Made by a program: the position numbers and the translations under genes. From positions 91,499-155,498 of the forward strand of contig NZ_LMOV01000029.1 of the NCBI RefSeq assembly GCF_001424265.1: 64,000 bases of DNA, in the 5' to 3' direction. How positions within the stretch are numbered: position 1 is the first letter of the stretch; each line of letters opens with the position of its first letter. The stretch comes from Acidovorax sp. Leaf160. GTDB lineage: Bacteria > Pseudomonadota > Gammaproteobacteria > Burkholderiales > Burkholderiaceae_C. This document shows positions 14,939 to 26,451 of this stretch, piece after piece. Under the pieces are notes generated by a model. It was not told the DNA's origin. It saw nothing but the letters and a program-made list of their open reading frames with translations, and ran no database searches.

Positions 14939-16942
14939 ATGGCATCGCAGCAATCCGCCACTTTCAAGAAACGCTACCCCACGCTGGAGCAGAACGAGGT
15001 GCTGAACGCCAGCGCGCGTTCCATCCTCGTCAGCGCGCTGGCCGGCACCGGCAAGACGACCACGCTGGCCATCAAGGCGGCCGACCTGCTGCAGCGCCAG
15101 GGCGCGAGCCGCGTCCTGATGCTGGCCTATTCCGACGCGGGCCTGGCCGCCATCGCCCAGCGGCTGGCGCAGTTCGTGCCCGGCATTCCGCGCCAGGTGC
15201 AGATCATGACGGTGGAGCAGCTCTGCGCCAGCGTGCTGCAGGCGCAGGGCGAGGCCGTGGTGCCGCTGACCGAGCCGCTGCACAAGCACCTGCTGATCCG
15301 CCAGGCCTGGAGCGCGCTGCAGACGAGCCACGCAGCGGGCGACGGCGAGGGCGCCGCGCCGGAGCTGGCCGAGTTTCTGGCGCGCGAACTCGACGTGCAG
15401 GCGTTCGCCGATTTCGAGGCCCTGGCCAAGCAGCGGCTGCTGCAGCACCACATCGACGAGAGCGGGCTGGGCGCGCTGGCCTACTGCCAGGACAACGACC
15501 TGGACTGGGGCCTCTACCAGCTGCTGCTGCACTACGAACGGCTGCGGCGCGGCCCGGGCGACGAACCGCAGTTCTACGCGCCCGGCGACTGCACCTACGA
15601 AGTCGCCCGCCGGCTGGATGCGCTGGATTTCGGCGAGCCCTTCGCGCCGCTGCAGTCCCGCTTCGACGCGGTGCTGTTCGACGAACTGCAGGACCTGGAC
15701 GAGGCGGCCGTGCGGGTGCTGCGCCAGCTGGTGGCCGGCGGCAACGGCGTTTTCGTCGGCGCGGGCGACTTCAACCAGCACATCCTGCCCGGCGCGTTCT
15801 CGGTCTTCGGCAACCACCAGGCGCGCATCCGGCAGGAATTGCCGGCGGACACGCAGGTGCTGACACTGAACACCACCTACCGCTTCGGCAACGCCATCTG
15901 CCATGCGCTGAACCCGCTCTTCGGCGTGGAATTCGCGTCGCACTACCCCACGCAGGCCGCCGTGTTCGAGCCGCGCAGCTACGCCAGCGACGACGACTGC
16001 GCGCGCCAGTTGCTGGCCATCCACGACGCGGTGCGCCGGCTGCCCGTCGCAGCCGCGGGCCCGGCGCCTGCGCTGCACATCGTGCTGCGCTCGCCCGAGG
16101 ACTCGGTGCTGCTGGAATGGCTGTTCGCCCACGAGGGCGTGCACTACGCCTGCAAGGGAATGAAGCGGTTCTACCAGCGCCGCGAGATCGCGCTGGTGCT
16201 GGCGCTGATGGGCGCCATGCAGGGCTGCAACGCGGCCACGCGGCTCACCCAGGGCATTCTGAGCAGCGCCATCGAAGGGCTGCTGCGCTATGTGCGCCGC
16301 AGCAGCCGGCCCGACCCCGACGTGCTGGCCAACGGCGCCTTCGACCTGGAAGCGCTGGCGCAGGACTCGCCCGTCGAAGTCGACACGCGCGCCGTGGCCA
16401 GCGGCCTGATCGGCAAGCAGGAGCTGCTGCGCCGCTTCCTGGTGCGCGCCAGCTTCGACCCGCAGGCGCCGGTGGCGTCCGCCGTGTGCGAGGCGCTGCT
16501 GGCCCTGCCGGCGGACGCCTGCGCCGATGCCGGCCAGCTCTGCGCGCATCCGCTCGTCGACCGCTTCTTCGCCCAGGCGCCCATCGGCACGCAGGAGCTG
16601 GCCCAGTGCCGCGACAGCCTGCGCGCGCTGGCACGCATCGGCGCGGGCCTGTCGGTGGACGAATTCCTCGGCCGGCTGGCGGCCATGGTGCAGGCCGGCA
16701 TCGACCAGCACCGCCAGCGCGAAGAGCCCAGCCTGCAACTGCTGACGGTGGAGCGCTGCAAGGGCCACGAGTACGAATACGTGGCGGTGCCCTTCGTGGA
16801 GCGCGGCCGCTTTCCACGCAGCGCGGCACGGCATGAGGCCTACCGGGAACGCAACATGCTCTACGTGGCCCTGACCCGGGCGCGCCGGCGGCTCTGGCTG
16901 CTGGAGGGCCCGCGGCGGCCGGTGAGCCCGGGGCCGGTGTAG
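14939..16942 (+). CDS. UvrD/Rep-like superfamily 1 helicase
   Basis: A 667-residue protein with the ordered SF1A motifs: a Q-motif (PTLEQNEVLNA), Walker A AGTGKTT (residues 35-41), Walker B DELQDLDE, motif III GDFNQHI, a motif IV-like RFGNAICHALNP, motif V TVERCKGHEYEYVAVPF and motif VI ERNMLYVALTRARRRL. The enzyme would translocate 3' to 5' on single-stranded DNA using ATP. It is shorter than UvrD (about 720) and lacks the C-terminal RNAP/protein-interaction tail. It stands alone between a LysR gene and a GlcD gene, flanked on both sides by copies of the dispersed repeat. It is neither uvrD nor rep; a specific role is unknown. Confidence 0.88.
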   Translation: MASQQSATFKKRYPTLEQNEVLNASARSILVSALAGTGKTTTLAIKAADLLQRQGASRVLMLAYSDAGLAAIAQRLAQFVPGIPRQVQIMTVEQLCASVLQAQGEAVVPLTEPLHKHLLIRQAWSALQTSHAAGDGEGAAPELAEFLARELDVQAFADFEALAKQRLLQHHIDESGLGALAYCQDNDLDWGLYQLLLHYERLRRGPGDEPQFYAPGDCTYEVARRLDALDFGEPFAPLQSRFDAVLFDELQDLDEAAVRVLRQLVAGGNGVFVGAGDFNQHILPGAFSVFGNHQARIRQELPADTQVLTLNTTYRFGNAICHALNPLFGVEFASHYPTQAAVFEPRSYASDDDCARQLLAIHDAVRRLPVAAAGPAPALHIVLRSPEDSVLLEWLFAHEGVHYACKGMKRFYQRREIALVLALMGAMQGCNAATRLTQGILSSAIEGLLRYVRRSSRPDPDVLANGAFDLEALAQDSPVEVDTRAVASGLIGKQELLRRFLVRASFDPQAPVASAVCEALLALPADACADAGQLCAHPLVDRFFAQAPIGTQELAQCRDSLRALARIGAGLSVDEFLGRLAAMVQAGIDQHRQREEPSLQLLTVERCKGHEYEYVAVPFVERGRFPRSAARHEAYRERNMLYVALTRARRRLWLLEGPRRPVSPGPV

Positions 16943-16969
16943 GCGGCATCGATCAAGGCAAAATCGGCC

Positions 16970-17014
16970 TCAAGCGCCCGTCCCACCTGCACAGATAGCT
17001 ATTATTTTCATAGC
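16970..17014. repeat. Dispersed double-palindrome repeat, copy 4
   Basis: CAAGCGCC at the left, then GCTAT (16998-17002) and ATAGC (17010-17014). The first palindrome has lost its left arm, so this copy is degenerate. It lies between the helicase and glcD-like genes. Confidence 0.6.
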
Positions 17015-17131
17015 GTCATGCCGAGGACAGATCCAGGGCGCCCTGCCTTGGCGTGGCGCCGCCGGCCATTTCACGGGCCGCTGCAAGAAAACTCACACAC
17101 CCGCGCGCGGCCTTCCTCTACAGTGGTCGGC

Positions 17132-18703
17132 ATGAGCGCAGCCCCCTTCACCGCCACCCCCGCCACCCCCGCCGCGACCGCATCCGACAACGCACCGGCC
17201 GCCCCCGAGCCCCTCACCGCCCCGGTGCCGACCGCGTCCGAGCGCGCCGCCCGCCAGGCCCAGGTGGTCAAGGCCCTGTCCGCCCATGTGCCGGCGCACG
17301 CGCTGCTCTGGCATGCCGAAGACACCACGCCGTACGAATGCGACGGCCTGACCGCCTACCGCCAGCGCCCGCTGGTCGTCTGCCTGCCGGAAACGGAAGC
17401 GCAGGTGCAGGCCGTTCTGCGCACCTGCCACGCGCTGGGCGTGCCGGTGGTGGCGCGCGGCGCGGGCACGGGCCTGTCGGGCGGGGCCATGCCGCATGCC
17501 ATGGGGGTGTCGCTGTCGCTCGCGCGCTTCAACCGCATTTTGTCGATCGACCCGGTGGGCCGCACCGCCCGCGTGCAGTGCGGCGTGCGCAACCTGGCCA
17601 TCAGCGAAGCGGCGGCGCCCTGGCAGCTGTATTACGCGCCCGACCCGTCCAGCCAGATCGCCTGCACCATCGGCGGCAACATCGCCGAGAACTCGGGCGG
17701 CGTGCACTGCCTGAAGTACGGCCTCACGGTGCACAACGTGCTGCGCGTGCGCGGCTTCACCGTGGAGGGCGAGCCGGTCGAATTCGGCAGCGAGGCGCTC
17801 GACACGCCGGGCTACGACCTGCTGGCCGCCGTCATCGGCAGCGAAGGCATGCTGGCCGTGACCACCGAGGCCACGGTGCGCCTGATACCCAAGCCCCAGC
17901 TGGCGCGCTGCATCATGGCCAGCTTCGACGACGTGCGCAAAGCCGGCGACGCGGTGGCCGCCGTCATCGCGGCCGGCATCATCCCGGCCGGGCTGGAGAT
18001 GATGGACAGGCCCATGACCGCCGCCGTGGAAGACTTCGTGAAGGCCGGCTACGACCTGACGGCGGAAGCCATCCTGCTCTGCGAGAGCGACGGCACGCCC
18101 GAGGAGGTGGAGGAAGAGATCGGCCGCATGAGCGAGGTGCTGCGCGCCGCCGGCGCCACCGCCATCACCGTGAGCGGGAACGAGGCCGAGCGCCTGCGCT
18201 TCTGGAGCGGCCGCAAGAACGCCTTCCCGGCCTCGGGCCGCATCAGCCCCGACTACATGTGCCTGGACTCGACCATTCCGCGCAAGCGCCTGGCCGACAT
18301 CCTGCTGGCCATCCAGGAGATGGAAAAAAAGTACGGCCTGCGCTGCTGCAACGTCTTCCATGCCGGCGACGGCAACCTGCATCCGCTGGTGCTGTTCGAC
18401 GCCAACGACCCGGACGAACTGCACCGCTGCGAACTCTTCGGCGCCGACATCCTGGAGACCAGCGTGGCCATGGGCGGCACCGTGTCGGGCGAGCACGGCG
18501 TGGGCGTGGAGAAGTTGAACAGCATGTGCACGCAGTTCACCACCGAGGAGAACGCCCAGATGCTGGCGCTGAAGGCCGCGTTCGACCCGGCGGGCCTGCT
18601 GAACCCGGGCAAGGTCATCCCGACGTTGAACCGCTGCGCGGAGTACGGAAAGATGCTGGTGCGTGGCGGGCAGATCGCGCACCCGGAGCTGCCCAGGTTC
18701 TGA
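17132..18703 (+). CDS. FAD-binding oxidase, glycolate/lactate oxidase GlcD type
   Basis: A 523-residue flavoenzyme starting MSAAPFTATP; the upstream frame is untranslated-looking sequence. It contains an FAD-binding PCMH domain with VARGAGTGLSGG (about residue 110), IGGNIAENSGGVHCLKYG and VIGSEGMLAVTTEATVRL. A FAD-oxidase C-terminal domain follows with HAGDGNLHPL and SGEHGVGVEK. The pattern fits GlcD or D-lactate dehydrogenase (cytochrome-dependent). In many genomes glcE and glcF follow; here they do not, since a DUF445 gene on the opposite strand comes next. The symbol is left open because substrate and partners are unclear. Confidence 0.85.
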   Translation: MSAAPFTATPATPAATASDNAPAAPEPLTAPVPTASERAARQAQVVKALSAHVPAHALLWHAEDTTPYECDGLTAYRQRPLVVCLPETEAQVQAVLRTCHALGVPVVARGAGTGLSGGAMPHAMGVSLSLARFNRILSIDPVGRTARVQCGVRNLAISEAAAPWQLYYAPDPSSQIACTIGGNIAENSGGVHCLKYGLTVHNVLRVRGFTVEGEPVEFGSEALDTPGYDLLAAVIGSEGMLAVTTEATVRLIPKPQLARCIMASFDDVRKAGDAVAAVIAAGIIPAGLEMMDRPMTAAVEDFVKAGYDLTAEAILLCESDGTPEEVEEEIGRMSEVLRAAGATAITVSGNEAERLRFWSGRKNAFPASGRISPDYMCLDSTIPRKRLADILLAIQEMEKKYGLRCCNVFHAGDGNLHPLVLFDANDPDELHRCELFGADILETSVAMGGTVSGEHGVGVEKLNSMCTQFTTEENAQMLALKAAFDPAGLLNPGKVIPTLNRCAEYGKMLVRGGQIAHPELPRF

Positions 18704-18711
18704 AAGGCTCG

Positions 18712-18728
18712 GCCGGCCCATGGCCGGC
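18712..18728. repeat. 7-bp-arm palindrome between convergent genes
   Basis: GCCGGCC-CAT-GGCCGGC lies just after the GlcD-type gene stop, in the 82-bp space before the convergent DUF445 gene. A stem of that strength could end transcription from either side, although no T-run follows. Confidence 0.35.
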
Positions 18729-18785
18729 GCCTGGTCGGCCCTTGCGCAGCACTTGGCCGGCAAGCGTTATTCACCTGGTCGGCGC

Positions 18786-20105
18786 CTAGCCGCCCATCCC
18801 CACCTGCGCCGCCGCCCACAGCTCGCGCGCATGCGACAGCGCGAACAGCACCAGCCCGATCATCCCGCCCACCACGGTGCCGTTGATGCGGATGTACTGC
18901 AGGTCGCGGCCGATGTGCAGTTCGGCCAGGTGCGCCATCTCGCGGCCGTCCCAGCGCTGGACGGTGCTGCGGATGTGCTCGGCCACCGACTGCGCCACGT
19001 CGGGTGCCCACTGGGCGGCCCAGAGTTCCAGGCGCACGTTCAGCCGCACGCGCAGCGCGGCGTCGCCGGCCAGTGACATGCCCAGCCACTGGCCCATGGC
19101 GGTGACCTGGCGCGACACCTGCGACTGCTCGTCGTTCAGGTCGCGGTGCAGGGCCTGGCGCGCCTGGCCCCACAGCTCGGCCACGTAGGCGCCGAGCTTG
19201 GGGTCGCCCTGCAGGTAGGCGCGCATCTCTTCGCCGCGCCGGGCCCAGTCGGGGTCGCTATGCAGGCGGCCGATCAGGCGCTCGACGGCGCTGTCCAGCG
19301 TGTCGCGCAACTGGTGATGCGGGTCCTTCGCCACTTCCTCCAGCAGGCTTTCGATGGCGTGGGCAATGGCGCCGGCGCCCTTGGTGCTGAGCCAGTCGGT
19401 GGGCAGCACCTTCTGCTTGAGCGGGTGTTCGCGCTTGATCCACTGCATCAGCGTGTCGGCAATGAAGGTGCGGGTTTCGGTCGACTGCAGCATGGTGCCC
19501 AGCCGCTGCAGCAGATCGTCCAGCAGCGCCTGGTGGCGCCCGCCCTGCGTGAGCGCACCCAGCGCGGCGCCCATCGACTTGCTGAGGTCGATGCGCCCGA
19601 TGAGCGCCCGCACGGCCTGGCCCAGCAGTTCCTGGATCTTGCTGTCTTCCACGGTGTCGAGCGCCGCCGCCGCCAGCCGCGCCACCTGGCGGCCCAGCAG
19701 GCCGGCGTTGGACGGCGCGGTGAGCCACTGCGCCAGCATGTCGGCCGGGTCGTGCCGGCGGATCATGCTGACCAGCGAGGGGCCGTCGAGGAACTCCTCG
19801 CGCACGAACTCGGCCAGGTTGGCGCCGATGCGGTCCTTGTTGCGCGCGATGATGTCGGTGTGCCCGCTCACCCAGGGCAGCGGAATGCGGCGGAACAACG
19901 CGGAGACGGCAAACCAGTCGGCCAGCGCGCCCACCATGGCCGCCTCGGCCACGGCGCGCACGCAGTCCACCGCCAGTCCGCGCGGAAAGGCATAGGTGGC
20001 GGCGAACACGGCCACGACGAGCAGCAGCAGCCCGGTGGCCTGGAGCTTGGCGCGGCGCAGCAGCGCCTCGTGGTCCTGTCGTGTGGCGGTGGCAGTCAGT
20101 GGCAT
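18786..20105 (-). CDS. DUF445 family membrane protein (YjiN-like)
   Basis: A 439-residue protein. The N-terminal hydrophobic segment (GLLLLVVAVFAATYAF, about residues 28-45) is followed by the family core VRAVAEAAMVGALADWFAVSALFRRIPLPW. A long soluble helical middle rich in Arg/Leu comes next, and the closing membrane segment is INGTVVGGMIGLVLFAL. This pattern is the DUF445 family, including E. coli YjiN. The helical middle may form a coiled coil. The biochemical function is unknown. It is convergent with the GlcD-type gene and about 60 bp downstream of an aminotransferase gene on the same strand. Confidence 0.85.
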   Translation of the reverse strand: MPLTATATRQDHEALLRRAKLQATGLLLLVVAVFAATYAFPRGLAVDCVRAVAEAAMVGALADWFAVSALFRRIPLPWVSGHTDIIARNKDRIGANLAEFVREEFLDGPSLVSMIRRHDPADMLAQWLTAPSNAGLLGRQVARLAAAALDTVEDSKIQELLGQAVRALIGRIDLSKSMGAALGALTQGGRHQALLDDLLQRLGTMLQSTETRTFIADTLMQWIKREHPLKQKVLPTDWLSTKGAGAIAHAIESLLEEVAKDPHHQLRDTLDSAVERLIGRLHSDPDWARRGEEMRAYLQGDPKLGAYVAELWGQARQALHRDLNDEQSQVSRQVTAMGQWLGMSLAGDAALRVRLNVRLELWAAQWAPDVAQSVAEHIRSTVQRWDGREMAHLAELHIGRDLQYIRINGTVVGGMIGLVLFALSHARELWAAAQVGMGG

Positions 20106-20166
20106 GGCCGCAGGATAGCCCCGGGGCCGGCGCCGCGTCCACCCGGCGCGGCTTTTCCCTGGCGCG

Positions 20167-21300
20167 TCAGCGGGAGATGACCTGGGCCAGCGCGGTGCGC
20201 AGATGGCCCACCGTGCGCTCCACGTTGTGCCACTTCTCCAGCCCGAAGAGGCCGATGCGGAAGGTGCGGAAGTCCGGCCCTTCGTCGCACTGCAGCGGCA
20301 CGCCCGCAGCGGTCTGCAGGCCCACGGCGGCGAACTTCGAGCCGTTCTGGAGCCCCAAGTCGGTGGTGTAGCTGACCACCACGCCCGGCGCCTTGAAGCC
20401 TTCGGCCGCCACGCTCGGTAGGCCGTTCGATTCGAGCAGCTGGCGCACCTGCGCGCCGAGGTCGATCTGCTCCTGGCGCACCTTCTCGAAGCCGTAGTCG
20501 CGCGTCTCCAGCATCACATCGCGCAACTGCACCAGCGCGTCGGTCGGCATGGTGGTGTGGTAGGCGTGCTGGCCTTTTTCGTAGCCTTCGGCGATCTGCA
20601 TCCATTTCTTCAGATCGCACGAGAAGCTGGAGCTTTGCGTGCCGTCGATGGCTTGGCGCGCGCGCTCGCTCAGCATCACCATGGCGCAGCAGGGCGAGCC
20701 GCTCCAGCCCTTCTGCGGCGCGCTGATCAGCACGTCCACCCCGGTGGCGCGCATGTCCACCCACATGGCGCCGGAGGCCACGCAGTCCAGCACGAAGAGC
20801 GCGCCCACCTCGTGCGCCGCGTCGGCCACGGTGCGCAGGTAGTCGTCCGGCAGGATGATGCCGCTGGCGGTTTCCACATGGGGCGCGAACACGACCCTGG
20901 GCCGCTCGGCACGGATGGCGGCGGCCATTTCGTCGGCCGGGCACGGCGCCCAGGGCGCCTGGGCGCCCTCGCCCTGCTGGCGCGCCTTGCACACCACCGC
21001 GCCGCCACCCAGGGCGCCCGCGTCGAAGATCTGGCTCCAGCGGTAGCTGAACCAGCCGTTGCGCACGATCAGCACCTTCTCGCGGTTGGCGAACTGGCGC
21101 GCCACCGCCTCCATGCCGAAGGTGCCGCTGCCCGGCACCAGCACCGCCGTGTGGGCGCCGTAGACCTGCTTGAGCGTGGCGAGGATGTCCTGCATCACAC
21201 CCGTGAAGCGCTTGGACATGTGGTTGAGCGCGCGGTCGGTATAGACGACCGAGAATTCGAGCAGACCATCGGGGTCGATGTGGGGCAGCAAGCCAGGCAT
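20167..21300 (-). CDS. Class V PLP-dependent aminotransferase (alanine-glyoxylate type)
   Basis: A 377-residue enzyme starting MPGLLPHIDPDG, with GGAGA seven bases upstream of the ATG; the longer frame to 21357 is discarded. The PLP-binding lysine is in APQKGWSGSPCCAMV (about residue 190). The upstream DCVASGAMWVDMRATGVDV provides the PLP-ring aspartate region, and the LVPGSGTFGMEAVARQ loop binds phosphate. Family members include serine-glyoxylate and alanine-glyoxylate aminotransferases and PucG-like enzymes. The specificity is not decided by sequence. It sits between the DUF445 gene and the divergent macA promoter. Confidence 0.85.
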   Translation of the reverse strand: MPGLLPHIDPDGLLEFSVVYTDRALNHMSKRFTGVMQDILATLKQVYGAHTAVLVPGSGTFGMEAVARQFANREKVLIVRNGWFSYRWSQIFDAGALGGGAVVCKARQQGEGAQAPWAPCPADEMAAAIRAERPRVVFAPHVETASGIILPDDYLRTVADAAHEVGALFVLDCVASGAMWVDMRATGVDVLISAPQKGWSGSPCCAMVMLSERARQAIDGTQSSSFSCDLKKWMQIAEGYEKGQHAYHTTMPTDALVQLRDVMLETRDYGFEKVRQEQIDLGAQVRQLLESNGLPSVAAEGFKAPGVVVSYTTDLGLQNGSKFAAVGLQTAAGVPLQCDEGPDFRTFRIGLFGLEKWHNVERTVGHLRTALAQVISR

Positions 21301-21385
21301 GGGGGGTTCTCCGAGTCGCAGACAAACAATCGCGGGCCAGCTTAGCACGCGCCCCATCGACGCGCCCGGGGGCGGCTGCCCGCCG

Positions 21386-21402
21386 TTTTACCTAACTTTA
21401 CG
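21386..21402 (+). promoter_or_regulatory. Direct TTTAC repeats, candidate response-regulator site before macA
   Basis: TTTACCTAACTTTACG contains two TTTAC copies (21387-21391 and 21397-21401) whose spacing is exactly 10 bp, one helical turn. This geometry suits OmpR/PhoB-type regulators. It is about 110 bp upstream of the macA ATG and is AT-rich in an otherwise GC-rich stretch. No regulator gene is adjacent. Confidence 0.4.
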
Positions 21403-21509
21403 GCCGCGCAGCAGTGGGGTCGCGCAGCGTTGGCACACTCGGGGCTGGTTCTCATTTCGCGTGGCCGTGTCCTCACGGCGTCTGCCGCATCTTCCCGCTC
21501 AACACCTCC

Positions 21510-22721
21510 ATGACCATCGCCCGCAAGATCTCCAAGCCCTGGCGCCTCGCGCTGCTCCTGCTCGTGCTGGCCGCGCTCGCCTTCGGTGCCTGGCGCCTCT
21601 TCTTCCAGCCGGCGCCCGCACCCCGCTTCGTGACCACCACCGCCGCCCGGAGCGACATCGAGGACACGGTGCTCGCCACCGGCACCATCCAGGCCTTCAA
21701 GCAGGTAAGCGTGGGCGCGCAGGTGTCGGGCCAGGTGAAGGCGCTGCGGGTGGAGCTGGGCCAGACGGTCAAGAAGGGCGACCTGGTGGCGGAGATCGAC
21801 TCCACCACGCAGCAGAACACGGTCCGAAATGCCGAGGCCGCGCTGGAGAACGTGCGCGCGCAACTCGCCGCGCAGCAGGCGTCGCTGGTCGAGGCCGAGC
21901 TGAAGTACAAGCGCCAGAAGCAGCTGTTCGATGCGGAGGCGGGCTCGCGCGCCGAGCTCGAGGCGGCCGAAGCCACCCGTAACACCACGCGCGCCAACAT
22001 CGCCGCGCTGCAGGCGCAGATCAAGCAGGCGGCCGTCACCGCCGACACGGCCAAGGTCAACCTCGGCTACACGAAGATTGTCTCGCCCATCGACGGCGTG
22101 GTGGTGGCGCTGGTGGTGCAGCAGGGCCAGACGGTGAACGCGAACCAGACCACGCCCACCATCATCAAGGTGGCGCAGCTCGACCAGGTGACGGTCAAGA
22201 CGCAGATCTCCGAGGCCGACGTGGTCAAGGTGAAGCCCGGGCTGCCGGTGTACTTCACCATCCTGGGCGAACCGGACCGGCGCTACAACGCCGTGCTGCG
22301 CACCGTCGAGCCCGCGACCGACGCCATCCTGACCGAGACGACGTCGTCCAACAGCAGCAGCTCCAGCTCCAGCTCGACCACGGCCATCTACTACAACGGC
22401 CTCTTCGACGTGCCCAACCCCGAGAACAAGCTGCGCATCTCGATGACGGCGCAGGTGTCCATCGTGCGCGCAGAAGCCAAGGGTGCGATCGTGATCCCCT
22501 CCTCGGCACTGAGCCGGCGCGGGGCCGGCGGCGCCAGCGTGCGTGTGCTGGACGCCCAGGGCAACCCGCAGCCCCGCCCGGTGAAGGTGGGCATCAACAA
22601 CAACGTGAGCGCCGAGATCACCGAAGGCCTGGCCGAAGGCGACAAGGTGGTGCTGGGCGAAGCCGCCGCGCCGGCTGCCGGCGCCCAGCCCGGCGGCCGC
22701 CGCCCGCCGATGCGCATGTGA
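21510..22721 (+). CDS. macA: Periplasmic adaptor subunit of MacAB-type efflux pump
   Basis: A 403-residue membrane-fusion protein. An N-terminal anchor ([19 protein letters not shown]) is followed by a barrel-sandwich half ([32 protein letters not shown]), a helical hairpin of about 90 residues, the second lipoyl half ([22 protein letters not shown]) and beta-barrel/proximal domains. A Ser/Thr-rich insert (TSSN plus a long Ser run, about residues 275-290) is encoded by AGCTCC repeats. It would connect MacB in the inner membrane to the outer-membrane channel encoded two genes on. The ATG at 21510 is chosen as the start of the signal anchor. Confidence 0.92.
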   Translation: MTIARKISKPWRLALLLLVLAALAFGAWRLFFQPAPAPRFVTTTAARSDIEDTVLATGTIQAFKQVSVGAQVSGQVKALRVELGQTVKKGDLVAEIDSTTQQNTVRNAEAALENVRAQLAAQQASLVEAELKYKRQKQLFDAEAGSRAELEAAEATRNTTRANIAALQAQIKQAAVTADTAKVNLGYTKIVSPIDGVVVALVVQQGQTVNANQTTPTIIKVAQLDQVTVKTQISEADVVKVKPGLPVYFTILGEPDRRYNAVLRTVEPATDAILTETTSSNSSSSSSSSTTAIYYNGLFDVPNPENKLRISMTAQVSIVRAEAKGAIVIPSSALSRRGAGGASVRVLDAQGNPQPRPVKVGINNNVSAEITEGLAEGDKVVLGEAAAPAAGAQPGGRRPPMRM

Positions 22722-22761
22722 TCGCAGCCCCGTGCCGAGAACGCCCATCGACCGCATCGCC

Positions 22762-24774
<2,013 letters not shown>

Positions 24775-24901
24775 GCGCCGCGCCCTGTTTCCTCCCGCCG
24801 CCTCGGCCGGAGCGGACGTGGGCTTGCGCATGGTGCGCCGCCTCGACCCATCCTCCAGTCAACCCCTTCCCGCAGCGTTGCGGACGCACTGAGTAAGCAG
24901 C

Positions 24902-26305
24902 ATGTCCTTGATGAGAATTCCTGAACGCCTGCGCACACCCGCCGCGCTGGCCCTGGCGCTGGCCCTGGCTGGCTGCTCGACCCTGCGCACCCCCTACGAA
25001 GCGCCGGCCACCGTGGTGCCCGCGCAGTGGCGCCATGCCGGCGACGGCGTATCGACCGCGCCGGCGCGCGAGGCCGCCGCCGTGACCGGCCACTGGTGGA
25101 AGGCGTTCGACGACCCGGTGCTGAGCGAGCTGGTGGATGCGGCACTGGCCCGCAACAACGACCTGGCTGCGGCGGCGATCCGCGTGCGGCGCGCGCAGCT
25201 GCAGGCCCGGCTGACCGAGAACCGGCCCAGCTTCAGCGGCAGTGTGAGCAGCGGCGCCAGCCGCCCGCTGGAGGGCGGCGGCACCAGCCGCTCGAACTCC
25301 GCCTCGCTGGGCGTGAGCTACGAGGCCGACCTGTGGAATCGCCTGGGCGCATCGACCGACGCTGCCCGCTGGGAGGCCCTGGCCACCGCGCAGGACCGCG
25401 AGGCCGCCGCGCAGGCGCTGGTCGCCACCACCGCCACGCTGTACTGGCAGCTGGGCCACCTGAACCAGCGCCTGGCCTCGGCCGCAGAAAGCATCCGCTA
25501 TGCCGAACGCACGGTGGCGCTCGTCCAGGCGCAGTACGACGCGGGCGCCGTCTCCACGCTGGAAGTGACCGAATCGCGCCAGAGCCTGTCCAGCCAGCGC
25601 GCCGCGCTCGCGCAGCTGCAGCAGCAGTACGTCGAAACCTCGAACGCGCTGGTGCTGCTGTTCGACGGCTCCGCCACCGGCCCGGCCGCACCGGGCTGGA
25701 GCGCGCCGCAGTCGCTGCCCGACACCCCGCTGCCCGAAGTGGCCGCCGGGCTGCCGGCCGAACTGCTGGCGCGCCGGCCCGACCTGCACGCGGCCGAGCT
25801 GCGCCTGCGCGAGGCGCTGGCCACGGCGGACGCCACGCGGCTGTCGTACTACCCGCGCCTGTCGCTCACGGGCGCGCTGGGCGGCTCCAGCAGCGCGCTG
25901 GGCAACCTGCTGGCCAACCCCATCGCCACGCTGGGCGCCGGGCTGGTGCTGCCGTTCCTGAACCGCACGGAGATGCAGCTCTCCACCGACATCGCCCGCG
26001 CCGACTACGAACAGGCGGTGGTGGGCTTCCGCCAGACGCTCTACCAAGCCTTCGTCGATGTGGACAACGCCCTGTCGGCACGCCGCCAGCTGGCCGAACA
26101 AGGCGCGCAGCTGACCCAGTCGCTGGCCGACGCGCGCCGGGCCGAGCAGCTCTACGAGGTGCGTTACCGCGCCGGTGCGGTGGCGCTGCGGCCCTGGCTG
26201 GATGCGCAGGAAAAGCGCCGCTCGGCCGAGATCGCGCTGTCGGACAACCGGCTGCAGCGCCTGACCAACCACGCGACGCTCTACCAGGCACTGGGCGGCA
26301 GCTGA
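24902..26305 (+). CDS. Outer-membrane efflux lipoprotein (OprM/NodT family)
   Basis: A 467-residue protein with a lipoprotein signal peptide ending in the lipobox LAGC (LALALAGCSTL, Cys about residue 25). Two OEP repeats follow, each built of long alpha-helices and strands (WWKAFDDPVLSELVDAAL; ARRPDLHAAELRLREAL; YYPRLSLTGALGGSSS). These form the trimeric TolC-like duct. It is 127 bp downstream of macB on the same strand and is very probably the cognate channel of the MacAB pump. The start MSLMRIPERL is preferred because it directly precedes the signal peptide. NodT-type proteins are often called OprM or CmeC; no symbol is assigned. Confidence 0.9.
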   Translation: MSLMRIPERLRTPAALALALALAGCSTLRTPYEAPATVVPAQWRHAGDGVSTAPAREAAAVTGHWWKAFDDPVLSELVDAALARNNDLAAAAIRVRRAQLQARLTENRPSFSGSVSSGASRPLEGGGTSRSNSASLGVSYEADLWNRLGASTDAARWEALATAQDREAAAQALVATTATLYWQLGHLNQRLASAAESIRYAERTVALVQAQYDAGAVSTLEVTESRQSLSSQRAALAQLQQQYVETSNALVLLFDGSATGPAAPGWSAPQSLPDTPLPEVAAGLPAELLARRPDLHAAELRLREALATADATRLSYYPRLSLTGALGGSSSALGNLLANPIATLGAGLVLPFLNRTEMQLSTDIARADYEQAVVGFRQTLYQAFVDVDNALSARRQLAEQGAQLTQSLADARRAEQLYEVRYRAGAVALRPWLDAQEKRRSAEIALSDNRLQRLTNHATLYQALGGS

Positions 26306-26451
26306 CCGCGGCGGCTCGCGCGGCGCCCATGCCCTCCGTGCCGCCCATGCCGCCCATGCCGCCACGCGGCATGCCGAACCGCCGGGGACGCCAGCCGGCA
26401 CCGTAGGATGCAGGGCTTGTCCGCTTCCTGGGCCCCGCCGCCCCGCATCCC

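Noticed and set aside
21429-21446. TGGCAC...GC resembling a sigma-54 promoter before macA
   Set aside because: The GG-GC spacing is right but the -12 region is GGGCT rather than TTGCW; probably chance in GC-rich sequence.
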